From assembly GCA_002401365.1 (NCBI GenBank), contig NVSW01000004.1:1-32416 (forward strand): 32,416 nucleotides of DNA, written 5' to 3'. The number at the start of each line of letters is the position of its first letter. The first letter of the stretch is position 1. This document shows, in pieces, positions 1-7,902 of this stretch. The position numbers were made by a program, and so were the translations under genes. The notes below the pieces were generated by a model. That model was not told the DNA's origin and searched no databases. It saw nothing but the letters and a program-made list of their open reading frames with translations. The DNA is from Piscirickettsiaceae bacterium (GTDB lineage Bacteria > Pseudomonadota > Gammaproteobacteria > Methylococcales > Cycloclasticaceae).

Positions 1-1
1 T

Positions 2-394
2 TTGAAGGATAATACTAAGGTTAAAGCAAACCTAGTAAAGGTGTCTAATTCAGATGATTTGGCGTTGTTAAAAATCAATAATTGTAAAGCGCCTTTTCTA
101 ACATTTGCCCGTTCATCGGCTGTGTCACAAGGAATGGATATTTATGCAATTGGTAGTCCATTAGGCTTAAGAGATCAACTTACCAAAGGTACGGTTACAC
201 AAATCAGTAGCCATGGTATTTCTACGGACGCGCAAATCTTGCCTGGCAATAGTGGTGGCCCACTAGTAACAGAAAAAGGCCAAGTTGTTGGGGTTAATAC
301 GCTGAAAGTGTCGCAAAGAACGCCTTTGGGCGAAGGCTTTGGAATTGCCATTCCGGTTCGTAAGGTTAAGCAAAATTTTGCTCGTTATTTTTAA
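2..394 (+). CDS. Trypsin-like serine protease, HtrA/DegP type (3' part)
   Basis: This is the C-terminal part of an S1C-type serine protease; the gene enters from outside the window, so the TTG at position 2 is only the first readable codon. The 130 visible residues hold the catalytic Ser in GNSGGPL (Ser84 of the fragment), the substrate-pocket stretch before it (residues 69-82), and SDDLALLKI near residues 17-25, where the catalytic Asp of HtrA proteases lies. The catalytic His would be upstream. The protein ends about 45 residues after the Ser with the usual GIAIPV strand, so no PDZ domain follows, unlike DegP or DegS. It would therefore be a PDZ-less trypsin-like peptidase, probably envelope-located by analogy. 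Its stop lies 5 bp before eutB, so the two may be cotranscribed. Family assignment is secure; substrate is unknown. Confidence 0.85.
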   Translation: MKDNTKVKANLVKVSNSDDLALLKINNCKAPFLTFARSSAVSQGMDIYAIGSPLGLRDQLTKGTVTQISSHGISTDAQILPGNSGGPLVTEKGQVVGVNTLKVSQRTPLGEGFGIAIPVRKVKQNFARYF

Positions 395-399
395 ATAAA

Positions 400-1779
400 A
401 TGAATAAAAAATACATTTATTCGATAGCTGGGAAGACGCATCAGTTTAGGGATTTGGCTGACGTGATGGCAAAAGCATCGTCTGCTAAAAGTGGCGATAT
501 GTTGGCGGGCATCGCTGCTGAAAGTGACGAACAACGCGTCGCTGCACAAATGTTGCTGGCGAATATACCGTTAAAGCGGTTTATTGAAGAGCCTCTTATA
601 TCACCGGATATCGATACAGTAAGCCGACTGTTGTTGGAAGAACATGACGCGGAATCTTTTCAACAAATTGAAAATGATACGGTGGGAGACTTTAGAAATC
701 GTTTATTGAGTTATACGATGAGATCTAAAGAATTAGCAACACTAGCAAGTGGCTTGTTGCCAGAGATGGTTGCAGCGGTTAGTAAGCTGATGCGTAATCA
801 AGATTTAATCCTAGTTGCTAGTAAGTGTGAAGTCATTAGCCGTTTTCGTAATACTATTGGCTTGGCTGGTCGTCTATCGACAAGACTGCAACCTAACCAC
901 CCAACGGATGATGCTAGGGGGATTGGTGCGTCCATATTGGACGGTCTTATGTACGCGAGTGGCGATGCAGTGATAGGCATCAATCCAGCGACTGATAACG
1001 TGGCAATTTTAAAGCGCTTATTAGTTAGCATGGATGAGTTGATTCAACGGTTTGAAATTCCAACACAATCGTGTGTTTTAGCTCACATAACAACTCAACT
1101 TGAAGCAATGGAACAGGGTGCGCCGGTCGATATTGTTTTTCAATCAATTGCAGGAACTGAAGCGGCCAATAAAAGTTTTGGTATTGACCTAGCGTTATTA
1201 AGTGACGCTAGGCAAGCGGCATTATCATTAAACAGAGGAACCGTTGGTGATAACGTAATGTACTTTGAAACGGGTCAGGGTTCGTGTCTATCAGCACAAG
1301 CACATCATGGTATTGATCAACAAACGCTTGAGGCGCGTGCTTACGGGGTGGCTAGAAAATTCAGTCCATTACTGGTGAACAGCGTGGTGGGTTTTATTGG
1401 CCCTGAATATCTATACGATGGTAAGCAAATTACACGCGCGGGCTTGGAAGATCACTTTTGTGGAAAGCTGCTAGGTTTGCCTATGGGTTGCGATGTTTGT
1501 TATACCAATCATTCTGAGGCAGATCAGGACGATATGGACAACTTGCTTACGTTGTTAGGTGTTGCCGGCTGCAATTTCTTTATGGGTGTGCCAGGTGCGG
1601 ACGACATTATGCTTAATTACCAATCAACGTCGTTTCACGATGCACTGTATTTGCGCCAAGTATTAAACAGGAAACCAGCGCCAGAATTTGAAGTATGGTT
1701 GCAGCGTATGCACATTGTTGATGAAAACAACGTATTGTTACCAGTCACTGAGCGCCATCCCTTATTGGCCGCTTATTAG
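400..1779 (+). CDS. eutB: Ethanolamine ammonia-lyase, large (alpha) subunit
   Basis: EutB is the TIM-barrel subunit of adenosylcobalamin-dependent ethanolamine ammonia-lyase, which converts ethanolamine to acetaldehyde and ammonia. The 459 residues match the usual length (about 453) and keep the family blocks throughout: SGDMLAGIAAES near 31-42, RLQPN at 162-166, GDAVIGINP at 188-196, YFETGQGS at 288-295, NSVVGFIGPEYLY at 327-339 and MGCDVCYTNH at 362-371. By recalled alignment to the enterobacterial enzyme, Arg162, Gln164, Asn195, Glu290 and Asp365 are the active-site residues, all present. The ATG at 400 gives the expected N-terminus, but no clear Shine-Dalgarno precedes it; translation may be coupled to the protease gene ending 5 bp upstream. 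eutC follows 8 bp downstream. No cobalamin riboswitch or other eut gene is visible nearby. Confidence 0.97.
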   Translation: MNKKYIYSIAGKTHQFRDLADVMAKASSAKSGDMLAGIAAESDEQRVAAQMLLANIPLKRFIEEPLISPDIDTVSRLLLEEHDAESFQQIENDTVGDFRNRLLSYTMRSKELATLASGLLPEMVAAVSKLMRNQDLILVASKCEVISRFRNTIGLAGRLSTRLQPNHPTDDARGIGASILDGLMYASGDAVIGINPATDNVAILKRLLVSMDELIQRFEIPTQSCVLAHITTQLEAMEQGAPVDIVFQSIAGTEAANKSFGIDLALLSDARQAALSLNRGTVGDNVMYFETGQGSCLSAQAHHGIDQQTLEARAYGVARKFSPLLVNSVVGFIGPEYLYDGKQITRAGLEDHFCGKLLGLPMGCDVCYTNHSEADQDDMDNLLTLLGVAGCNFFMGVPGADDIMLNYQSTSFHDALYLRQVLNRKPAPEFEVWLQRMHIVDENNVLLPVTERHPLLAAY

Positions 1780-1787
1780 GTCTTACG

Positions 1788-2555
1788 ATGACAACTAAAA
1801 AAATCCAAACTCAGGATCTTTGGCATTATCTTAAAGAATTCACGCCGGCTCGCATCGCCTTAGGTAGAGCAGGTGGAAGTATACAAACCAATGATTGGTT
1901 AGACTTTAAACTAGCACATGCTAGAGCACGCGACGCAGTGCATTGTGAGTTTGATACTAAAGCATTAAGAGGCGGGCTTAGTGATATGGGCAAAAAAACG
2001 TTAATGCTGTCGAGTAAAGCCCAAGACCGAACTGAATTTTTGAAGAGGCCTGATTTAGGGCGCCGATTAGATAAGATATCGAAACAACTATTGAACGAGT
2101 TTGTTGGAAAAGCGGCCGACTTGGTTATTGTGGTAAGTGATGGGTTGTCCGCAGCAGCTATTCATACCCATGTGGTCAACCTATTGTCGTTACTCATGCC
2201 TAAGTTATTAGCGGCTGGGTGGTCAATACTCCCCATCGTTATCGTGCGTTATGGGCGAGTGGCCGTGGAAGATGAGGTCGGCGCTGAATTGTGTGCTAGT
2301 ACGGTGCTGATGTTGATTGGTGAGCGACCTGGTTTAACATCACCAGATAGTTTGGGTGCATACCTTGTACATGCGCCCAATATTGACAATACAGATGCTA
2401 ATAGAAATTGTGTGTCTAATATTCGCCCAGCAGGGTTGAGTTACCAGAAAGCAGCGGAGACTATTTTTTATTTGCTGAATGAAATGAAGCGAAGGCAGGT
2501 ATCCGGCATTGAACTTAAGGATAAACGTTCTTTGACGAATAAGGCTGTTGAATAG
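1788..2555 (+). CDS. eutC: Ethanolamine ammonia-lyase, small (beta) subunit
   Basis: EutC is the small subunit that completes the adenosylcobalamin site of ethanolamine ammonia-lyase with EutB. Diagnostic stretches are PARIALGRAGGS at residues 20-31, LAHARARDAVH at 42-52, SDGLSAAAI at 117-125, GERPGLTSPDSLGAYL at 178-193 and DANRNCVSNIRP at 203-214. At 255 residues it is shorter than the enterobacterial protein (about 295), which carries an N-terminal extension linked in that group to microcompartment targeting. The short form suits a soluble enzyme outside a microcompartment; that is inference. An AGG about 8 nt before the ATG can serve as ribosome binding site. It is the last gene of the + strand group and ends 15 bp from the convergent feoC; I see no terminator in that gap. 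Confidence 0.96.
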   Translation: MTTKKIQTQDLWHYLKEFTPARIALGRAGGSIQTNDWLDFKLAHARARDAVHCEFDTKALRGGLSDMGKKTLMLSSKAQDRTEFLKRPDLGRRLDKISKQLLNEFVGKAADLVIVVSDGLSAAAIHTHVVNLLSLLMPKLLAAGWSILPIVIVRYGRVAVEDEVGAELCASTVLMLIGERPGLTSPDSLGAYLVHAPNIDNTDANRNCVSNIRPAGLSYQKAAETIFYLLNEMKRRQVSGIELKDKRSLTNKAVE

Positions 2556-2570
2556 CAGCTGTTTAGTAAA

Positions 2571-2807
2571 TTAATTTGAGGGCGTGGTATCGCTCCACTC
2601 ATAAATTTCGATTGCATCTGGGGCGCAGCTTCGGCAACCGCCTTGGCAAAGCGAACCAGCAGGCATCTTTCTTGCGTAACCTTTTTTTACCCAGTGCTCG
2701 AGCATTGCTTTGGCATCGGTTTCGTTGATTTTAAAATGTAAAGCAAGATCACGCACTGGTGCATTGCCTGCTAATTTTAAATAATCACGTATCTCAAATA
2801 AAATCAT
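2571..2807 (-). CDS. feoC: FeoC-like ferrous iron transport regulator
   Basis: This 78-residue protein has the FeoC layout: a small winged-helix N-terminal part (MILFEIRDYLK..., residues 1-45) followed by a cysteine cluster, Cys54-x3-Cys58-x2-Cys61 (CQGGCRSC). In the family these cysteines bind an iron-sulfur cluster or iron, and the protein binds FeoB and protects or tunes it. The open frame extends upstream to 147 codons inside feoB, but the ATG at 2807-2805 overlaps the feoB stop as ATGA and gives the family-typical N-terminus, so that start is chosen. It is the last gene of feoABC and ends 15 bp from the convergent eutC. The exact role (transcription factor or FeoB partner) cannot be told from sequence. 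Confidence 0.88.
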   Translation of the reverse strand: MILFEIRDYLKLAGNAPVRDLALHFKINETDAKAMLEHWVKKGYARKMPAGSLCQGGCRSCAPDAIEIYEWSDTTPSN

Positions 2808-5161
2808 GCGTTTGACGTAGTATTTGTATTCATACCGAGTATTTGTTGCCCCATTTGGCGAAGTGTTAACCAAATGGCAAAGAAGCCGAGGCTTACAACC
2901 GCTATCCAAATAGCTGTTTGAGTTGGATGATTTGCGTACGTAGCAATTTGGTAAAACAGGGTAGACATGCCATACGCTAAATATAAGCTCCAGAAAATAG
3001 AAAATAATGCCCAACGCGTGCCTGTTTCTCGTTTTACCGCGGCAATAGCTGCAACGCAGGGAACATATAATAAAATAAACAGTAAATAGCTAAAAGCGCC
3101 TATTTTACCGTCGAAGTATTTAACTAATGTACCAAACAGGGCGTGGCTAACGTCTTGTTCAGCGGCAGCATTTTCTATAGAGCCGCCCGCATCAAGGGTA
3201 CGTAAACCAAGCGGGTCGCCCATGTTTTGGAAAGCATCGGTTAAATTTTCACCGGTCGTTGTGATGGCTTCGTTAAATTTGCCTATCAAGCTAAAGCTGT
3301 CGGCATCTTGGGTTGGTTGGCCTTCTAAGTTTGAATACACGGCATCAAGTGTTCCAACGACGACTTCTTTTGCCAATAGGCCGCTGAAAATACCAACGAT
3401 GGCAGGCCAGTTATCGTCTTGTATCCCCATTGGTTTGAATATTGGGGTGAATGTTTTGCTCACCTCGCTCAAGATAGATTTGGAGCTGTTTTCATTACCA
3501 AAGCTGCCGTCCGTACCAACAGAGTTAAGGATATTAATGACCATCACCATCATCACAATAAATTTACCGGCCTCTAACACAAATCCTTTTAATCGTTCCC
3601 AAGTATGGATGAGTAAACTTTTAATGGCCGGGCGATGATAGGGGGGAAGTTCTATCAAAAAGCTATCGGATTCGCCATCCAAAACAGTTTTTTTGAGTAA
3701 TAAAGCAGTAAAGATTGCCGCACCAATACCGACGATATACAGCAAAAAAACAATATTTTGCCCGGAGTGAGGAAAAAATGCAGCGGCAAATAATGCGTAT
3801 ACTGATAAGCGTGCGCCACACGACATAAACGGTGCCATCATCACCGTCATGATGCGGTCACGTTGTTTTTCTAGGGTTCGAGTTGCCATGATTGAGGGGA
3901 CATTGCAACCGAAGCCAACAATGAGTGGTACAAAGGCTTTGCCAGGCAAGCCCAGTTTGCGCATAAATCGATCCATTACAAAGGCTGCCCGTGCCATATA
4001 GCCAGAATCTTCTAGGATGGATAGGCAAAAATATAACGTGGCAATAATGGGAATAAATGTTGCAACAACTTGGATGCCACCACCTAAACCGTCGGCCAAT
4101 AAAACTTGAAACCAACTTGGGAAACCTAAGTTTTGTAATTGAATTCTTAAACCATCAACAAAAAGGGCACCTGCGGTAATATCAAAAAAGTCGATGAGTG
4201 CACCGCCAAAATTAATCGTAATGCTAAACATTAAATAGATGGCGAAAAAGAAAATGGGTAGGCCAAATAAATCGCTAAGTACGACTTTGTCAACACGGTC
4301 AGACCATGTTTGCTCAGTGCTTGATGACTGTGTTACAACATCAGCTGTTAAATCATGAGCAAATTGATAGCGACTGGCTGCAATCAAACTATCGGCATCT
4401 TCACTTGTTTGTTCTTTGATAGCGGCTTGTAGTTGCTGGCAAATTTCTTGAGTCTGTTCAGTAGTAGACGGTGAAAAATAGTTTTCTAAGCACTGTAATG
4501 CATGCCAATATTGAATAAACTGCGGTTGTTGGCTATCGTTTAAAGTAGGAATAATGTCATCAATAGCGGCATTAATGATCGATGGGTAATCAATTTTTAA
4601 GTGCGTATGCTGTGTACGTTGAAGAATGTTGATAAGCTCTTTTAATAGATCTTTGATGCCTTTATTTTGTCGAGCCATGGTGGCAATAACGGGAATACCT
4701 AACGATGAGGATAATGATTCAATATCTATATCCATGCCTCTGGTTTTAGCTACATCCATCATATTGAGTGCTAAAATAGCAGGTATGCCGGTTTCCAGTA
4801 ATTGAATGCTAAGAAATAAACTGCGTTCAAGATTAGAGGCATCAGCAACAATAAGTAATGCATCAGCTTCACCCGATAAAATATATTGCCGTGCTATTTG
4901 TTCATCTAAGGCTTGCCTGTCACTATCTAGGGCATAAACACCGGGTAAATCAACCAGTACGATGTCTTGCCCATGAGCTTTAGCCAAACCTTCACGACGC
5001 TCTACGGTTACACCGGGCCAATTGCCGGTTTTTTGTTTTACCCCAGTAATAGCATTAAATAACGTCGATTTTCCACAATTTGGGTTACCAATAACGGCGA
5101 TAACGGGGCGTCTTTGGGATAAGGCAAGGGGTGAGCCTGTGTCACAACACTGTTTAGTCAT
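2804..5161 (-). CDS. feoB: Ferrous iron transport protein B (GTPase permease)
   Basis: FeoB is the inner-membrane Fe(II) permease with an N-terminal GTPase domain. The 785 residues show G1 GNPNCGKST (25-33), the switch Thr52 in GVTVE, G3 DLPG (71-74) and G4 NMMD (133-136), then a helical insertion and a multispanning membrane part of about 500 residues. The two conserved gate regions are recognisable: GFGCNVPS with the conserved Cys in the first half, and YVPCVAAIAA in the second. Length matches the gammaproteobacterial family (about 750-790). Its ATG overlaps the feoA stop (ATGA, 5158-5161) and its own stop overlaps feoC the same way, so the three genes are translationally coupled. Expression is probably iron-repressed through the Fur box upstream of feoA. 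Confidence 0.97.
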   Translation of the reverse strand: MTKQCCDTGSPLALSQRRPVIAVIGNPNCGKSTLFNAITGVKQKTGNWPGVTVERREGLAKAHGQDIVLVDLPGVYALDSDRQALDEQIARQYILSGEADALLIVADASNLERSLFLSIQLLETGIPAILALNMMDVAKTRGMDIDIESLSSSLGIPVIATMARQNKGIKDLLKELINILQRTQHTHLKIDYPSIINAAIDDIIPTLNDSQQPQFIQYWHALQCLENYFSPSTTEQTQEICQQLQAAIKEQTSEDADSLIAASRYQFAHDLTADVVTQSSSTEQTWSDRVDKVVLSDLFGLPIFFFAIYLMFSITINFGGALIDFFDITAGALFVDGLRIQLQNLGFPSWFQVLLADGLGGGIQVVATFIPIIATLYFCLSILEDSGYMARAAFVMDRFMRKLGLPGKAFVPLIVGFGCNVPSIMATRTLEKQRDRIMTVMMAPFMSCGARLSVYALFAAAFFPHSGQNIVFLLYIVGIGAAIFTALLLKKTVLDGESDSFLIELPPYHRPAIKSLLIHTWERLKGFVLEAGKFIVMMVMVINILNSVGTDGSFGNENSSKSILSEVSKTFTPIFKPMGIQDDNWPAIVGIFSGLLAKEVVVGTLDAVYSNLEGQPTQDADSFSLIGKFNEAITTTGENLTDAFQNMGDPLGLRTLDAGGSIENAAAEQDVSHALFGTLVKYFDGKIGAFSYLLFILLYVPCVAAIAAVKRETGTRWALFSIFWSLYLAYGMSTLFYQIATYANHPTQTAIWIAVVSLGFFAIWLTLRQMGQQILGMNTNTTSNA

Positions 5162-5406
5162 AGTGGTTCAACGATAATTTGTTCTGCTAATGCTTCGTTT
5201 AGCGCAATGCGAGCATTGCCAATGCTGACCACCATGCCACCTTTTCTTTTTTGTGTGACCTGTAATGGAATTAGCTTAGAAAAGCCAAGCGCTAGTAGCT
5301 TTTTCTCAAGCTGTTGGTCCACTTTGTTTTTCCCCAGCATAACGCTTCTACCAATCTCAATATCAGATAATTTGGAAAAATTAACAGGAGGGGTATTGCT
5401 CGACAT
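5158..5406 (-). CDS. feoA: Ferrous iron transport protein A
   Basis: FeoA is a small cytoplasmic SH3-like protein needed for FeoB activity. The 82 residues fit the family: a beta-rich domain with the typical LGKNKVDQQLEKKLLALGF segment (about residues 24-42) and a C-terminal IGNARIALNEALAEQIIVEPL segment containing the conserved R-I-A-L. It is the first gene of the feoABC operon, joined to feoB by an ATGA overlap. The start at 5406 lies about 25 nt downstream of the predicted transcription start; a promoter and a Fur box lie directly upstream (5419-5465). Only a weak GAAG precedes the ATG. The family call is firm because of context and profile-like residues. Confidence 0.93.
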   Translation of the reverse strand: MSSNTPPVNFSKLSDIEIGRSVMLGKNKVDQQLEKKLLALGFSKLIPLQVTQKRKGGMVVSIGNARIALNEALAEQIIVEPL

Positions 5407-5418
5407 CTTGCTTCAAAC

Positions 5419-5437
5419 GATAATGATAATGATTCCC
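5419..5437 (-). promoter_or_regulatory. Fur box of feoABC
   Basis: On the + strand the site reads GATAATGATAATGATTCCC, which agrees with the Fur consensus GATAATGATAATCATTATC at 16 of 19 positions (my own count). It lies immediately downstream of the -10 element and over the expected transcription start, a position where Fur-Fe(II) would block RNA polymerase. This predicts repression of feoABC under iron sufficiency, as known for feo operons. Confidence 0.85.
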
Positions 5438-5465
5438 ATTCTAATTCATTAAAGAGCTATGTCAA
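5438..5465 (-). promoter_or_regulatory. Sigma-70 promoter of feoABC
   Basis: Read on the - strand there is TTGACA (5465-5460), a 16-nt spacer, then TAGAAT (5443-5438): a perfect -35 and a 5/6 -10. The expected start is near 5431, inside the Fur box, about 25 nt before the feoA ATG. The near-consensus promoter directly abutting the operator suggests strong expression when Fur is off. Confidence 0.8.
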
Positions 5466-5477
5466 TATTGGAAGCCG

Positions 5478-6344
5478 TTAATGCACAGCAGAATGACGTG
5501 ATTTTATGATATAAATCACATATATAAGGATAACGATGCTTATCCAGCCAAAACTTAATAAGCCGATAACGCCGTCATATTTCCCAGTGAGAAAGCCCCA
5601 GTCAGCGTTAGAATTATTACTGCTCAGTTCTTTACTAATTTTAATAAGAAAAACCCAGCTGGCGTGTAGGCCGATACAGTAGGCGAGCGTATTTGTTTGT
5701 TGACGCACTATAGCTAGAAGAACGCCGACGGAAAAAAGCGCAAGAAAATCGGTTATATCTAAGGAAAGTACTGCCGTGAAAGCGTTTAGAATGACGCTAA
5801 GACCGCTAAACCATTGTATTGACGTGGAATCAATGTGGTCAATTGGCTTAATAAAATGAAGCAGAGCATAAAAAAAGCTACTGATAATGACAGCGGTAAT
5901 AACACCATGCCACTTTTTAGACAGTGAAAAAAACAAGCCTCTGAATAACGTCTCTTCAATTAATGCCACAACTAAACCGGCTATAAGCGCTTTAAGCAGT
6001 AATTTGATTCCGATCGGTTCATTAATAGAAATAAGACGTAGGTCTAGGATGACTAGTAAGAAAATAACGACACCAAGAATAATAAGTCCCACAAGAAATG
6101 CTTTTGATGACTTAAGTAAAAATGTTTTTATGGGGAGGTTATGGCCAATTAAATGGTTTGATAATTGAAACCATTTCATAGTTGGGAAGATGCCGACCAC
6201 TAAGAGTAACAGTGCAGAACGTGTCACCCAACTTTCAAATTCAAACGACCCAGTGTGTAGTGTTTGATACAAGGGAATAGCAATAAAAGCCGCTAACAAT
6301 GCGGCGCTAATAAAGTACAGTAGAAAAAACAGTGATGCTTTCAT
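5478..6344 (-). CDS. CPBP family intramembrane metalloprotease (Abi/CAAX-like)
   Basis: A hydrophobic 288-residue protein with about eight predicted membrane segments. It carries the CPBP (CAAX protease and bacteriocin-processing, also called Abi) motifs: EETLFRG at residues 130-136 with the paired Glu, FFYALLHF with His163, and GLHASW with His227. Such proteins are membrane-embedded glutamate-type proteases; bacterial members have been linked to bacteriocin immunity, peptide maturation or protein processing, but this one has no assignable substrate. The frame opens with a TTG at 6434, but the ATG at 6344 begins directly with a hydrophobic helix and is preferred. It sits upstream of and in the same direction as feoABC (71 bp gap), which has its own promoter, so functional linkage to iron is not implied. 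Family call is firm, function open. Confidence 0.85.
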   Translation of the reverse strand: MKASLFFLLYFISAALLAAFIAIPLYQTLHTGSFEFESWVTRSALLLLVVGIFPTMKWFQLSNHLIGHNLPIKTFLLKSSKAFLVGLIILGVVIFLLVILDLRLISINEPIGIKLLLKALIAGLVVALIEETLFRGLFFSLSKKWHGVITAVIISSFFYALLHFIKPIDHIDSTSIQWFSGLSVILNAFTAVLSLDITDFLALFSVGVLLAIVRQQTNTLAYCIGLHASWVFLIKISKELSSNNSNADWGFLTGKYDGVIGLLSFGWISIVILIYVIYIIKSRHSAVH

Positions 6345-6406
6345 TAAAAATAATACTTTTATCTTTTTGGGCTCAAAAAAAGGTGCAAATTTGTTTGTAA
6401 AATAGG

Positions 6407-6412
6407 TATGAT
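6407..6412 (+). promoter_or_regulatory. Possible -10 element for tRNA-Leu
   Basis: TATGAT (5/6 match to TATAAT) is followed by a GC-containing discriminator, 25 bp before the mature tRNA-Leu 5' end. The -35 at the expected distance is poor, so this is only a plausible site. Confidence 0.3.
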
Positions 6413-6436
6413 ACCGCACATTATCACCAACCAAAA

Positions 6437-6522
<86 letters not shown>

Positions 6523-6570
6523 TTCTTTGAAGAAATTCTATCCAAAAATCAAAACAAGTAGAGAGTAATT

Positions 6571-7878
6571 ATGCAGGTTTCTATTGAATCTAACTCAGAT
6601 CTTAAAAAAACCATGACCATTGTTGTGCCACAAGAAGAGGTGGATACGGCTATCAATAAACGTCTTGAAGACGTAAAACGTACGGCAAGAATTGATGGTT
6701 TTAGGCCGGGAAAAATCCCAATGAGTGTTATAAAAAGTAAATTTGGCAAAGGTATTAGAGCGGAAGCACTGTCGGAGTTGACCCAGAATTTTTTCTATAA
6801 AGCGATTATGGAAGAAAAATTAAAGCCTGCTAGCGCTCCTGTTATTACACCAAACGAAGACCATAAAGAAGGTTTTGAATTTTCCGCGAGCTTTGAAGTT
6901 TACCCAGACGTTAAAGTAGCAGCAATTAATGAGTTAGAGCTTGAAAAACCAACGTCTGAAGTTGCGGAGTCAGATATTGATGATATGGTTGAAAAGTTAA
7001 GGAGCCAAAAATCTGATTGGAATACAGTTGAAGCTAAAGCGGAAGATGGGCACCGTGTATCAATAAGCTTTGAAGGTCATGTCGGTGATAAATCAATTTC
7101 AGAAGAGCCTATTAAAAACTTCCCCGTCATCATTGGTTCAAAAAATATGATACCTGGTTTTGAGGATAAATTGATGGGTGCTAGTGCAGGCGATAAATTA
7201 TCTTTTGAAGTAACGTTTCCAGAGGATTATCAGGAAAAAGATTTTGCCGGAAAGCTTGGCAAATTTGACGTAGAAGTCGATAAAGTTGAAGCCAGCGAAC
7301 TGCCAACAATAGACGAAGATTTCATTAAAGAATTTGGTGTTGAAAGTGGCGTGTTGGCTGATTTTAGAGCAGACCTTGCAAAAAACATGAACATGGAGCT
7401 TGAGCGTGCTTTAGCTTCAAAGCGTAAGCAGATTGTTATGGATGCTATTATCGAAAATAATGAATTAGACGTGCCAGAAGCGTTGGTTGATAATGAAATT
7501 AGTCAAATGATGTCTTCATTAAAAGAAAAAGCTCAACAAGCTCAGCAGCCGACTGATATGGACCTGCCAAAAGAGTTGTTTGAAGATCAGGCCACAAGAC
7601 GGGTTAAGTTGGGTTTGCTGTTATCTGAAATTATTAAAGACAATGACATAAAGGCTGATGCCGATAGAGTTCAAGAGCGGATCAAGGAGTTTGCACAAAC
7701 TTATCAATCACCTGAGGAAGTTGTTAATTGGTATAACAGTAATCCGCAAGAATTGAATAAAATTGAGAGTGTTGTTTTGGAAGATCAATTGGTAGACTGG
7801 GTGTTAGAGACGGCGAAGGTTAAAGAAACGACGATTAGCTTTAAAGAGATTATGGCACCGCCAAACCCCGCTGCTTAA
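6571..7878 (+). CDS. tig: Trigger factor, ribosome-associated chaperone/PPIase
   Basis: Trigger factor binds at the ribosome exit tunnel and folds nascent chains. The 435 residues give the three-part family architecture: an N-terminal ribosome-binding domain with the signature GFRPGKIP at residues 43-50 (equivalent to the GFRxGKxP loop that docks on ribosomal protein L23), a central FKBP-type peptidyl-prolyl isomerase domain at about 155-245, and a helical C-terminal chaperone domain. Length is typical (about 430). A GAGAG ribosome binding site precedes the ATG at 6571. clpP follows 24 bp after its stop, so tig and clpP are probably one transcript, consistent with the conserved tig-clpP-clpX order. 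Confidence 0.98.
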   Translation: MQVSIESNSDLKKTMTIVVPQEEVDTAINKRLEDVKRTARIDGFRPGKIPMSVIKSKFGKGIRAEALSELTQNFFYKAIMEEKLKPASAPVITPNEDHKEGFEFSASFEVYPDVKVAAINELELEKPTSEVAESDIDDMVEKLRSQKSDWNTVEAKAEDGHRVSISFEGHVGDKSISEEPIKNFPVIIGSKNMIPGFEDKLMGASAGDKLSFEVTFPEDYQEKDFAGKLGKFDVEVDKVEASELPTIDEDFIKEFGVESGVLADFRADLAKNMNMELERALASKRKQIVMDAIIENNELDVPEALVDNEISQMMSSLKEKAQQAQQPTDMDLPKELFEDQATRRVKLGLLLSEIIKDNDIKADADRVQERIKEFAQTYQSPEEVVNWYNSNPQELNKIESVVLEDQLVDWVLETAKVKETTISFKEIMAPPNPAA

Positions 7879-7902
7879 TAACTAAACGAGATGAGAATAA
7901 CT

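Noticed and set aside
2808..3014. Upstream extension of feoC to a 147-residue protein on the - strand
   Set aside because: The extension lies wholly inside feoB in another frame; the ATG at 2807 overlaps the feoB stop and gives the normal FeoC N-terminus.
3222..3638. 138-codon open frame on the + strand opposite feoB
   Set aside because: It is antisense to the well-conserved membrane part of feoB and its translation looks like no known family; treated as a shadow.
7891..7902. Earlier ATG as clpP start
   Set aside because: It has no properly spaced ribosome binding site; GAGATGAG is correctly placed for the ATG at 7903 instead.
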